A stretch of DNA of 64,000 nucleotides from Bacteroidales bacterium (GTDB lineage Bacteria; Bacteroidota; Bacteroidia; Bacteroidales; UBA10428). The stretch lies in the NCBI GenBank assembly GCA_016938235.1, contig JAFGVA010000116.1, positions 1 to 64,000 of the forward strand, read 5' to 3'. Every line of letters starts with the position of its first letter. Positions within the stretch are counted from its first letter, which is position 1. This document shows, piece by piece, positions 35,397-43,176 of the stretch. The notes beneath the pieces were generated by a model. It saw only the letters and a list, made by a program, of their open reading frames with translations. It was not told where the DNA came from and did not search any database. The translations under genes were made by a program, and so were the position numbers.

Positions 35397-35960
35397 ATGG
35401 CTCGCAGGGAAATACCTGAAATCAATGCCGGTTCAATGGCTGACATTGCATTTTTATTGTTGATTTTTTTTCTGGTTACTACTACCATGGATACCGACCA
35501 GGGAATATTAAGAAAACTGTCACCTTACCTTCCTGAAGACCAAACTCCACCGGAAGTGCGTGAAAGAAATATCTTTGTTGTACTGGTTAACCGTGATAAT
35601 CAACTCCTGGTTGAAGGTGAAGTAATGAAAGTTGATAATTTAAAAGAGAAAACGATAGAGTTTATTCTGAATCCTGAAAACAAGACAAATTTACCCGAAA
35701 AGAAAATGAAGCTAATACCAATACTTGGTGAGCTTGAGGTTTCAAAAGGCGTAATTTCGCTTAAGTCAGACAGAGGAACTGAATACAACATGTTTATAGC
35801 AGTGATGAACGAACTTTCTGCTGCATTAAATGAAGTTAAAAACAATAAAAGTCTTCAGTATTTTGGGAAAGCACTCAAAGACCTTACAAAAGAGCAGCGT
35901 GAGGCGATTGACGATGCTGTACCGGTAATAATTTCGGAGGCCGAACCAAACAGAATATAA
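35397..35960 (+). CDS. exbD: ExbD/TolR-type biopolymer transport protein
   Basis: The 187-residue protein has a short cytoplasmic N-terminus, one membrane helix with the proton-path Asp (MADIAFLLLIFFLVTTT; Asp 16) and a periplasmic domain (about 45-187). The periplasmic part shows NIFVVLVNRDNQLLVEGE, the strand GVISLKSDRGTEY and the Bacteroidota-type C-terminal extension, ending ISEAEPNRI. ExbD subunits sit in the ExbB channel and turn proton flow into motion for TonB-like partners. No exbB or tonB gene is adjacent. Instead it is the first gene of an operon with a BlaI repressor (16 bp downstream) and an M56 protease whose C-terminus resembles this protein's own periplasmic part. Regulation is likely through the operator array at 35264-35330. 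Confidence 0.93.
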   Translation: MARREIPEINAGSMADIAFLLLIFFLVTTTMDTDQGILRKLSPYLPEDQTPPEVRERNIFVVLVNRDNQLLVEGEVMKVDNLKEKTIEFILNPENKTNLPEKKMKLIPILGELEVSKGVISLKSDRGTEYNMFIAVMNELSAALNEVKNNKSLQYFGKALKDLTKEQREAIDDAVPVIISEAEPNRI

Positions 35961-35976
35961 ATAAAAGCATATACAG

Positions 35977-36351
35977 ATGGTAACACTAACCAAAGCAGAA
36001 GAAAAAATAATGCAAATTCTTTGGGACCTGAAAAAGGGTTTTATTAACGATATTCTTGAATATTACGAAGAACCCAAACCTCCATATAATTCTGTTTCTA
36101 CCATCGTTCGGGTTTTGGTTAAAAAGGAAATTGTAGGTTATAAACAATATGGAGGTTCACACCAGTACTTTCCTTTGATTTCGAAGGACGAATACAGCAA
36201 AGGCCAACTCAGTAAACTGGTAAAGGATTATTTTAGTAATTCTTTTAAGCAAGTAGCCAGCTTTTTTTCAGAGAGCGATAAACTTAAATCTTCCGAAGTT
36301 GACGAGGTCATTAAAATGCTTGAAGAAATAAAACAGAAAAAAAATGGCTGA
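35977..36351 (+). CDS. BlaI/MecI/CopY family repressor
   Basis: The 124-residue protein is a standard BlaI-type winged-helix repressor: LTKAEEKIMQILWDLKKGFI (about 3-22), YNSVSTIVRVLVKKEIVGYK (about 38-57), SHQYFPLISKDEY, and a C-terminal dimerisation helix region (about 75-124; LKSSEVDEVIKMLEEIKQ). In the bla/mec systems such repressors bind palindromes over their own promoter and are inactivated by cleavage after the membrane protease BlaR1 is triggered. Here the M56 gene overlaps its 3' end by 8 bp, so repressor and protease are co-translated. Palindromes suited to such a dimer are at the operon promoter. Confidence 0.95.
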   Translation: MVTLTKAEEKIMQILWDLKKGFINDILEYYEEPKPPYNSVSTIVRVLVKKEIVGYKQYGGSHQYFPLISKDEYSKGQLSKLVKDYFSNSFKQVASFFSESDKLKSSEVDEVIKMLEEIKQKKNG

Positions 36352-38071
36352 GTATATAATATATCTGCTTGAAACCGGTGTTTGCCTTGCCCTGTTTTAT
36401 GTGGGCTATATTCTGCTGTTCCGGAAAGAAACCTACTTTGCATTTGTCAGGTATTACCTTATCTGTAGTATGGTTCTTGCGCTCGTTATTCCTCTTATTC
36501 ACATCGATTTAGCCTCCGATAATGCTTTACGGCGAAAAATAGAGAGCATACATCGATATAAAAGTTATTACGAAGAGGTTGTTCTGTTAACAGATGCTGA
36601 ATTTGATTTGGAAGATCAGCTTGCTGCCGGAGAAGAGATGGTCAATAAAAACCTCGAAAATAAAACTTTGGGTGCACCATTGGTTTCAGCTGATAAAAAT
36701 AAGCTAAACCGGGTACAACTAATTTTTTTTCTGGTATATGCTGCAGGGGTTCTGTTTTTCTTTGCAAGGTTTTTATACCTCTTGATTTGGCTTAATGGCT
36801 TCTCTAAAAAGAATAAAAAAGAAAACATTGACGGACTGAAATTAGTCACTCTTGATAAAGAAATGCCTTCGTTTTCGTTCTTCAACAGGATTTTTATTAA
36901 CAGAAATATACTTACGGCCTCCCAGTTTGAGCAGGTTTTTGCTCATGAAAAAATACATGCTAATCAAAAGCATTCTTTTGATTTATTGCTTGCTCATGTT
37001 TTTACCATTTTCCAGTGGTTTAATCCCCTGGTGTGGCGCATGCATAAATCGATGAAGATTGTTCATGAATATATTGCCGACCGCAAGGTGGTTGAACAAG
37101 GTTATGAGCTGTTCGATTACCAGTCCTTACTACTGAGTCAGTTAATCAGCATTCGCTCAGTTGAGCTGGTAAACAATTTTAACTTATTATCCATTAAAAA
37201 AAGAATAGCTATGATGAATAAAATGAAATCGGGACATATGGCAAAGCTTAAAGCAATAGTTGCTGTCCCATTGGTTATGTTGGTGTTTTTTGTGTTTTCT
37301 GATTTAACATTTGCCGATTCTGATGTTATTTCCGGAGAGACTAATCAACCACAGATCAGTAGTATAATGCCTGTAAACTCATGGCCGCTTGCAAAATACT
37401 ACAGAGAAATTGATATGGATCGGGTTAGTATAATAATCTGGTACGATGGTTCTAAAATGAGGCTTAATGAAAAGTTCTGCAATTTACAGGAGTTTCCGGT
37501 TGTTTTAGAAGAGTTTCTAAAAGAGAATACAGCAAATGCCGGGTATCATATGGTTCTGTTCGATATCGACAAACAGGTGAAAATGGAAGATATGTATTTT
37601 ATCTTTAAAACCCTTAGAGAGAACGAAGTTTATAAAGTAGCTTACAGGGTTATGCCCGAAAGTTCAAATTTTGACAAAAGTATAGTTTATGCCCAGCCAC
37701 AAATGTTGCCACCTATAGATGCACAAATAATTAAGAAGGATGAGCTTAGAAAAGAAGGCGTAAAACTGTTTGAGTATAAAGATGTTCCGGCCTCAGGAAT
37801 TGAAGATTTAAAAATGGATATCGAGAAGCTCATTCAGGGTAGTAAGAAATACATTATCGAATATGAATTTTCGAAAGAGACTACCTATGAAACATATATT
37901 AATAATACAAACGCAGTATTCCAGGTTTTCAATAAGGTGCGTAATTTCTATACTCAGGAAAACTATAATAAAAAACTTGATGAGCTGGAATCGGATGTTC
38001 AGGAAGAAGTCAGAAAAGTATTTCCTATTACGTTAATGATGGTTATGGCAGGGGAGGAGATACTTAATTGA
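36344..38071 (+). CDS. BlaR1-like M56 membrane metalloprotease with ExbD-like periplasmic domains
   Basis: The 575-residue protein has membrane helices at about 3-26, 34-55, 125-150 and 303-324. The M56 zinc site is intact: HEKIH (201-205) and HEYIADRKV (Glu 242) on the cytoplasmic side between helices 3 and 4. BlaR1 has a penicillin-binding domain after helix 4. Here residues about 355-575 read as two ExbD-like units. The first is about 358-437 (VSIIIWYDGSKMRLNEKF, LFDIDKQVKMEDMYFIFK). The second is about 455-575. Residues 513-561 align without gaps to ExbD 128-176, with 12 identities, both starting T-x-Y and ending at Pro. A cytoplasmic protease that cleaves the BlaI repressor on a periplasmic cue is the inferred role. 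The protease call is firm; the ExbD similarity is my own reading. Confidence 0.9.
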   Translation: MAEYIIYLLETGVCLALFYVGYILLFRKETYFAFVRYYLICSMVLALVIPLIHIDLASDNALRRKIESIHRYKSYYEEVVLLTDAEFDLEDQLAAGEEMVNKNLENKTLGAPLVSADKNKLNRVQLIFFLVYAAGVLFFFARFLYLLIWLNGFSKKNKKENIDGLKLVTLDKEMPSFSFFNRIFINRNILTASQFEQVFAHEKIHANQKHSFDLLLAHVFTIFQWFNPLVWRMHKSMKIVHEYIADRKVVEQGYELFDYQSLLLSQLISIRSVELVNNFNLLSIKKRIAMMNKMKSGHMAKLKAIVAVPLVMLVFFVFSDLTFADSDVISGETNQPQISSIMPVNSWPLAKYYREIDMDRVSIIIWYDGSKMRLNEKFCNLQEFPVVLEEFLKENTANAGYHMVLFDIDKQVKMEDMYFIFKTLRENEVYKVAYRVMPESSNFDKSIVYAQPQMLPPIDAQIIKKDELRKEGVKLFEYKDVPASGIEDLKMDIEKLIQGSKKYIIEYEFSKETTYETYINNTNAVFQVFNKVRNFYTQENYNKKLDELESDVQEEVRKVFPITLMMVMAGEEILN

Positions 38072-38105
38072 GAATTGAGAATTGAGAATTGAGAATTGAG
38101 AATTA
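38066..38105. repeat. Heptamer tandem repeat AATTGAG x5
   Basis: AATTGAG is repeated five times exactly (38066-38100), followed by a partial copy AATTA. The first copy contains the TGA stop codon of the M56 gene, so changes in copy number would not alter the protein. Confidence 0.9.
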
Positions 38106-38134
38106 GGTATGATTAATTCTATGTTCATTATCTT

Positions 38135-39259
38135 CTAGATATCTTTTTGGAAAATGCGGTAACGCTTGTAGACCACTCCACCCATTTTTTCGTTTTCAGC
38201 GCGCATTTTGGTGTTGGTTTCCAGTTCAAGGTGGCTGTCAATAAATTCCATCTTTGCTTTATGAGCTTCCTTAAATATTTCAATGCCCAAAACAGCATCG
38301 AGCCCAGAGTTTCTGTAATCTTCTCTTATTGCTCCCAGTAACAAATCAAGTTGTTTGGTTTTTTTCTGAGCCCTGAATATTTTAAAAATTCCGAATGGCA
38401 GCAAGCGGCCTTTACAGTTTCTAATCCCATCGCTTATATTGGGCATCGATAATACAAATCCAACAACTTCTTTTTTGTTTTTCTCAATTACTTTAACAAA
38501 GCGATGATCCAAAACAGGCAGGTACCGGCCAGCCAGTTCTTTCATTTCTTGGTCATTGAGTGGTGCAAACGCGTATATGTCTTTAAATGTTTCGTTAACA
38601 AGTTTAAATACAGGAACAATATAGGGTTTCAGCGAAAGTTTATTTTTGAATTTCACAATGCTTAATTCTGCATTGTTCTTTAAAGCACGCTCATTAATCT
38701 TTGAATAAAACTCAGGTATTTGTTCCGGAATATCAAGTTTGTAAACAACAAGGTCAACTTTTTTTTCGAAACCATATTGCTTAACAAAATCAACCATATA
38801 TTCGAAATTGAAATTGGTGGCAATTACCGGGGCATATTCAAAACCTTCAATTAATAATCCTTGAGGGTCCTTATCAGAAAAGCCTAAGGGACCAACAAGT
38901 TTTGTCATGCCTTTGTCTATACTCCATTGCTCAACTGCAGAAATTAATAGTTGTGCAACCTTGTATTCATCGCATGTTTCTATGGCAAAAAATCTGGCTT
39001 CAGAAAGGTTTTGTTCTGTATTATACTGGTGATTGATTATTCCCATTATTCGGCCTACAGCTTCTTTTCCTTTCCATGCAAGCAGAAGAATAGTATCTGA
39101 ATGTAAAAAAAGTTTGTTCTTTTTCGGGTTGTAAAATGTGCGTTCATCCATGTAGATTGGATGTACCCAGTTTTTGTGGTTTTGATGGATTTTTTCAGGT
39201 AGTCGAATATAGGTTTTGAGATCCTTTTTGGTCAGAACCTCAGTTATTCGTATTTCCAT
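38135..39259 (-). CDS. Tandem GNAT-like acyltransferase
   Basis: The 374-residue protein shows an N-terminal GNAT-like half with LPEKIHQNHKNWVHPIYMDE, LLLAWKGKEAVGRIMGIINH (about 58-77) and FFAIETCDEYKVAQLLISAV (about 90-109). A C-terminal half has HRFVKVIEKNKKEVVGFVLS (about 250-269) and the helix LLLGAIREDYRNSGLDAVLG (about 304-323), where CoA would bind. It has no signal peptide. The acceptor is unknown. Its first 16 bp overlap the end of the PAP2 gene, so the two are translationally coupled and may share a lipid-related role. Confidence 0.8.
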   Translation of the reverse strand: MEIRITEVLTKKDLKTYIRLPEKIHQNHKNWVHPIYMDERTFYNPKKNKLFLHSDTILLLAWKGKEAVGRIMGIINHQYNTEQNLSEARFFAIETCDEYKVAQLLISAVEQWSIDKGMTKLVGPLGFSDKDPQGLLIEGFEYAPVIATNFNFEYMVDFVKQYGFEKKVDLVVYKLDIPEQIPEFYSKINERALKNNAELSIVKFKNKLSLKPYIVPVFKLVNETFKDIYAFAPLNDQEMKELAGRYLPVLDHRFVKVIEKNKKEVVGFVLSMPNISDGIRNCKGRLLPFGIFKIFRAQKKTKQLDLLLGAIREDYRNSGLDAVLGIEIFKEAHKAKMEFIDSHLELETNTKMRAENEKMGGVVYKRYRIFQKDI

Positions 39260-40146
39260 TCTTGTTTTAAATTAGTTGAAAGAGTTAGAATGATTCTATA
39301 TGAATATAACGAGAGTAAGTAAACCACAGGGCTTAAGGCAAAAGCTGCAACTACATCTATAAAGTAATGTGCGCCAATATAAACGGTTGAGGCAATCATT
39401 ATAATTGCAACCGGAGCAACATAAGGCAATAGTTCTTTAGCATAACAAATGCAAATCCACACCAGAATAAGGCAAATGCTTACGTGCGAACTTGGAAATG
39501 CACCGGTAGGTTTTTCACCTAATTGCTGAACCAGCCTTGTCAGAGGTTCAAATAAATATCCTTTGGGAGTTGTAACCAAACCTTCAAAATAATACTGGGG
39601 CCCAGCAACAGGCAGAAATGAAAAAACGATATAATAAATTAAGAATGAGTTTAATATGATAAATGATATTTTTTCTCCCACTTCTTGCGAAACTTTGATA
39701 TAGATAAATAGGGGAATTATAATTATTAGAAAATAATAGGCGAAATAACCGAAAAACATTATTTCCGAAATCAATCTTGAATTTACAGTCGCTGAGAAAG
39801 CAATTGAGGGCTGCATTCCAAAAATTATCTGATCAATAGTTGCAAATTTATAGTCCAGGTTTTTATGAATCAGGAGGTTATTGAAGGTGTCTGTTTCAGA
39901 ATAGAAATAACCTAACAGCAGGAAGGGCGCAAAGGTTCTTAAAGCAAGTATAAAATTGTTCTGCCTTATTTTGATAAAGCTGATAATCAGCAGAAACACA
40001 ACTAGTCTCAGAAAAATATGTAATGACCAGTGTTCTATTGTCCGGTGGAAAAGAAGCAGAATAAAAGTGGTTAGAAGCAGGTAAAATATTAAACTTACTT
40101 CAATAGGCTTAAAAGCCTTTATACGATTAAGAAAACTGTCTTTCAT
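39244..40146 (-). CDS. PAP2-family membrane phosphatase/phosphotransferase
   Basis: The 300-residue protein is integral to the membrane with about six to eight helices. The PAP2 catalytic marks are GAFPSSHVSICLILV (about 215-229; PSSH) and STVYIGAHYFIDVVA (about 255-269; H-x3-D). The Arg that normally follows Ser in the third motif is Thr, as seen in PAP2_3/inositolphosphotransferase-like (AUR1-type) members rather than in classic PgpB. It therefore may transfer a phospho-headgroup between lipids, for example onto a sphingolipid, which many Bacteroidota make. It overlaps the GNAT gene by 16 bp. The exact substrate is not known. Confidence 0.85.
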   Translation of the reverse strand: MKDSFLNRIKAFKPIEVSLIFYLLLTTFILLLFHRTIEHWSLHIFLRLVVFLLIISFIKIRQNNFILALRTFAPFLLLGYFYSETDTFNNLLIHKNLDYKFATIDQIIFGMQPSIAFSATVNSRLISEIMFFGYFAYYFLIIIIPLFIYIKVSQEVGEKISFIILNSFLIYYIVFSFLPVAGPQYYFEGLVTTPKGYLFEPLTRLVQQLGEKPTGAFPSSHVSICLILVWICICYAKELLPYVAPVAIIMIASTVYIGAHYFIDVVAAFALSPVVYLLSLYSYRIILTLSTNLKQEWKYE

Positions 40147-40259
40147 CAGAACATTTCAGCGTAGAAATGTACTTAAAAAAATTTAATAAAAAACTCAGGA
40201 CTTATTTTTTTGCGAGAGCAACAACACGAAAAGCAGTTTTCTGGTTTTTTTGTACAGGT

Positions 40260-40826
40260 CTATTCTTCGTTCACAAAATAAAGCTTGTTGTCTTCAAGCA
40301 GGTACATTAAAGGAGCTATGTTTATTTTCGGATACCTGTCACGTAATCTTTTTGTTTCGCTGAGCAGGAAGTCTATCTCATTGCCAATTTCAAACATAGG
40401 AGCAAAGGTGTTAAAGTGTTCTTCTGCTTTTTCATATTCCCATCCGGCATTTTCAACAAGTCCGCAGATGAAAGATTCTTTGCGTTCAAAAATATTTACC
40501 ATGCCGCAATGGTTATGACCGATTAGTGCAATATAATTCACCTTACCAACTCCAATAGCATACGAAACCTTAAACTCGCTGTACCTGAGATTTGCCCCAC
40601 CGGTGCGAATTATAAATGCAAAATTTTCAGGAATGCGAAGTTGTTTCCTGTTGTCCATGCACATACCAATCAGCAATTCGGCTTTGGAGTATGTTGTGTT
40701 AATTTCATGTTGAAGGTTATGAAAACGAAATAAGTTTCCGACAGGGGTATTCCGAAATTGAATGGGAATGTCTGCTTCAGAGGCGATATTTATTAATCTG
40801 TACATAGAAGTTTTCGAAAATAACAA
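40260..40826 (-). CDS. Beta-class carbonic anhydrase-like protein
   Basis: The 188-residue protein has the beta-carbonic anhydrase zinc and active-site pattern: LLIGMCMDNRKQ (Cys, Asp, Arg; about 51-62), FAFIIRTGGANL (about 69-80) and YIALIGHNHCGMV (His and Cys; about 93-105). This set would hold zinc and hydrate CO2 to bicarbonate. It is shorter at the N-terminus than classic members and otherwise divergent, so a related activity is possible. A second ATG at codon 8 could be the true start. It stands alone: 113 bp from the PAP2 gene, 157 bp from the OmpA gene. Confidence 0.85.
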   Translation of the reverse strand: MLFSKTSMYRLINIASEADIPIQFRNTPVGNLFRFHNLQHEINTTYSKAELLIGMCMDNRKQLRIPENFAFIIRTGGANLRYSEFKVSYAIGVGKVNYIALIGHNHCGMVNIFERKESFICGLVENAGWEYEKAEEHFNTFAPMFEIGNEIDFLLSETKRLRDRYPKINIAPLMYLLEDNKLYFVNEE

Positions 40827-40983
40827 TTTAATCCATAAAAGGTTTATATGAAACCTTTATTGCCAATGAATTTTACTGTTAAGTATTAAATCTGTTTTTA
40901 TTTAAGCGATGCAATAAGTTGATAAGCAGTTAAGAAAGCAAAGAATAGGGTATAAAAGGTTAAGTTTTTTAAGCAACAGCTGC

Positions 40984-42207
40984 TTACATCTTAACAAATT
41001 CTACCCGTCTGTTATTTGCTTTTCCTTCGGGAGTTTCGTTATTATCAACGGGCTTTGATTCACCAAAACCTCTTGAGCTGAGTCGTTTTTTGTCAATCCC
41101 CATCTCTACAAGTTTATTCATAACAGCTTCTGCACGTTCTTCAGAAAGTTTTTGATTATAATCAAAGTCGCCATCGCTATCGGTATGGCCTTCCACACTA
41201 AATTTTAACTCTGAATTTTCATCAATCAGTTTATATATTGAATTAATAATGCCCATCGATTCAGGTCTGATGGTTGCTTTATTGATATCGAAACGAATGC
41301 CGTTTGTTACAATTTTTCCATCTTGAAGATATCTGTCGTAGTATTTTACGCCACCTTCGGCAATTCTTACATTTTTTACGTAAACACGATTTTGGTCGCT
41401 GGCATGATAACAATGCAGGGATAATCCAGATGGGTTAAATTCAAGATGAGGAATATTGATAAGCCTTGTGTCATCAATATAACCCTTCAGTTTTCCATTA
41501 GTGTAAGCAATAGCAATGTGCACCCATTTACTGTCAATATTCTTATTTCCAGGCAGATCGCTTTTCGCAGAATGGCATTCCATTGAGTTTGACCAGAGGT
41601 TAAAGAAGGTCGCGTTTGAGCTAACCTTCTGATTTTTCCTATCATACAGATAAATATTAAATGAACCACTTGGTTTATACAAGTCAAGTTCAACGGTAAA
41701 TACATCAGGCAGGTAATCTTTTTCGGGATTTTTTAAATAGGGAATAATTGTGGGGCTTCCACCTCTGAACATAATTACATTATCGCCTCCAAAATTAGCT
41801 ATTTCAACAGTTCCTTGAAATAAGTCCCAACGCGAAGGGAATTCTCCGTTTTCTTCTCCAACTTGGTTGTCCTCAAAAATAACTTTATCACCAGGAACAA
41901 AATCATATTTTGCCCAGTTAAGTTCGGCTTTTTTTGTATCAGTTTCGGTTAATGTTTCGTTTTCCTCTTTTTCGGTTTTATTACTCTTTGTTTCAGCTTC
42001 AGTATCTTCCTCACTCTCGCCCTTTACTGCTTTTTCCAGCCCATCCTCTATGTTATCAAGGCCTTTGTCGATTCCCTGGTCTGTTTTCTTTTCAATGCGT
42101 TGTTTTGCCTTTTTAACAATTTTGTCCTGTAGGTTAATTTGTGCAGAACAATTTGTAAATGCTCCTAAAAATATCAGAACCATTATAAATAATAAATTGG
42201 TTTTCAT
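40984..42207 (-). CDS. OmpA-family protein with LamG-like domain
   Basis: I place the start at 42207, where a signal peptide begins (MKTNLLFIMVLIFLGAFTNC, then SAQ); an ATG at 42297 overlaps the promoter -33 element and cannot be used. The product is 407 residues. After the signal comes a charged helical, low-complexity stretch (about 25-90), a concanavalin/LamG-like domain (about 105-275; DVFTVELDLYKPSGSFNIYL, WVHIAIAYTNGKLKGYIDDT) and a C-terminal OmpA peptidoglycan-binding domain (about 295-407; ATIRPESMGI, FSVEGHTDSDGDFDYNQKLS, ERAEAV, NRRVEFVKM). It is probably anchored to peptidoglycan with a ligand-binding module. It stands alone. Confidence 0.92.
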   Translation of the reverse strand: MKTNLLFIMVLIFLGAFTNCSAQINLQDKIVKKAKQRIEKKTDQGIDKGLDNIEDGLEKAVKGESEEDTEAETKSNKTEKEENETLTETDTKKAELNWAKYDFVPGDKVIFEDNQVGEENGEFPSRWDLFQGTVEIANFGGDNVIMFRGGSPTIIPYLKNPEKDYLPDVFTVELDLYKPSGSFNIYLYDRKNQKVSSNATFFNLWSNSMECHSAKSDLPGNKNIDSKWVHIAIAYTNGKLKGYIDDTRLINIPHLEFNPSGLSLHCYHASDQNRVYVKNVRIAEGGVKYYDRYLQDGKIVTNGIRFDINKATIRPESMGIINSIYKLIDENSELKFSVEGHTDSDGDFDYNQKLSEERAEAVMNKLVEMGIDKKRLSSRGFGESKPVDNNETPEGKANNRRVEFVKM

Positions 42208-42266
42208 AACTGGTAGATTTTTAAAGTAATACACAATGGTGTGGGAGGTGTCATCTGAAAGTACAT

Positions 42267-42297
42267 CAAATATACAATATAAGTCGGTATGAGTCAA
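42267..42297 (-). promoter_or_regulatory. Promoter of the LamG-OmpA gene
   Basis: On the minus strand TTG (42295-42297) is followed after 20 bp by TATATTTG (42267-42274). It is one of the best consensus matches in the window and fixes the downstream start codon at 42207. Confidence 0.68.
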
Positions 42298-42472
42298 GTT
42301 TTTGAAGGTGTTATAAGGCCTTGTGGTTTTTAACAGGCTTTTTTTCTGTGTATAGACTTATTTACCTATAAAAGAACAGGGTTTACCGTTTAATTTATTC
42401 AGCTTACAAATTTTTTTATTGATTATGGTTCATACATTATGATATTTGACATACAATCAAATTAAATTTAAC

Positions 42473-43036
42473 ATGAGCGAAGAAATACATATTTGCCCAC
42501 CCTGGGTGGGCAGATTAATGATAAACCCGGCCAGAAAACTTTTTCAAAATCCCCGTAAAATTCTTTCCGGTTATATTCAACCGGGTATGAATATTCTCGA
42601 AGTTGGTCCGGGAATGGGATATTTCAGCATACCAATGGCAAAAATGCTGCTACCCGGCGGTAAAATTGTGTGCGTCGATGTTCAGGAGAAAATGTTGAAG
42701 GTGCTGAAATCAAGAGCTTTAAAAGCAAATACAAACGGAACGGTTGAGACCATATTGGCATCTGGTATTTCATTGAATTTGAACGAGTGGAAAGAAAAAA
42801 TTGATTTTGCCTTGTTGTTTGCTGTTGTTCATGAAGTACTGGATCAAAAGTTATTATTCAGCGAAGTTTTTGATAGTCTGAAGAAGGGAGGAGTTGTTTT
42901 ATTTGCCGAACCAAAGGGGCATGTAAATGAGCACGCATTCCAGGCGAGCATTAATATAGCAGAATCGTTGGGTTTTAGAAAAGTTAATACAAAACCAATT
43001 GGTGGAAGTTTAGTGGTTGAGCTAATCAAGATATAA
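42473..43036 (+). CDS. Class I SAM-dependent methyltransferase
   Basis: I chose the ATG at 42473 (MSEEIHICPPWVGRLMINPA), giving 187 residues; an upstream ATG at 42446 is possible. Motif I is MNILEVGPGMGYFSIPMAKM (about 39-58), with the acidic residue in KIVCVDVQEKMLKVL (about 65-79), then IDFALLFAVVHEVLD (about 107-121) and GGVVLFAEPKGHV. This is a Rossmann methyltransferase of the Methyltransf_11/UbiE-like group. The substrate cannot be named; the N-terminal CPPWVGRLMINP block is seen in a Bacteroidota and methanogen subgroup. No neighbouring operon partner. Confidence 0.9.
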   Translation: MSEEIHICPPWVGRLMINPARKLFQNPRKILSGYIQPGMNILEVGPGMGYFSIPMAKMLLPGGKIVCVDVQEKMLKVLKSRALKANTNGTVETILASGISLNLNEWKEKIDFALLFAVVHEVLDQKLLFSEVFDSLKKGGVVLFAEPKGHVNEHAFQASINIAESLGFRKVNTKPIGGSLVVELIKI

Positions 43037-43176
43037 TCGTAATACATAGATAAACAATTAATTAATAGTTTTTAGGCAAATAAGGTTAACTTTTTTCTGT
43101 TGTTGAATTAAACCTTTTTCATTTACTGTAATCTAAGCTATAAATGCTGAAAATTATAAACCAAAATTTTATAGAG

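Noticed and set aside
36344-38071. Beta-lactam sensor (true BlaR1)
   Set aside because: There is no penicillin-binding domain with SxxK/KTG motifs after the last helix and no beta-lactamase gene nearby.
38066-38105. Phase-variable switch in the M56 gene
   Set aside because: The stop codon lies in the first repeat unit, so copy number cannot change the reading frame.
42297-42297. Upstream start codon (42297) for the LamG-OmpA gene
   Set aside because: It coincides with the -33 box of a strong promoter, so it is not in the transcript; the start at 42207 begins a signal peptide.
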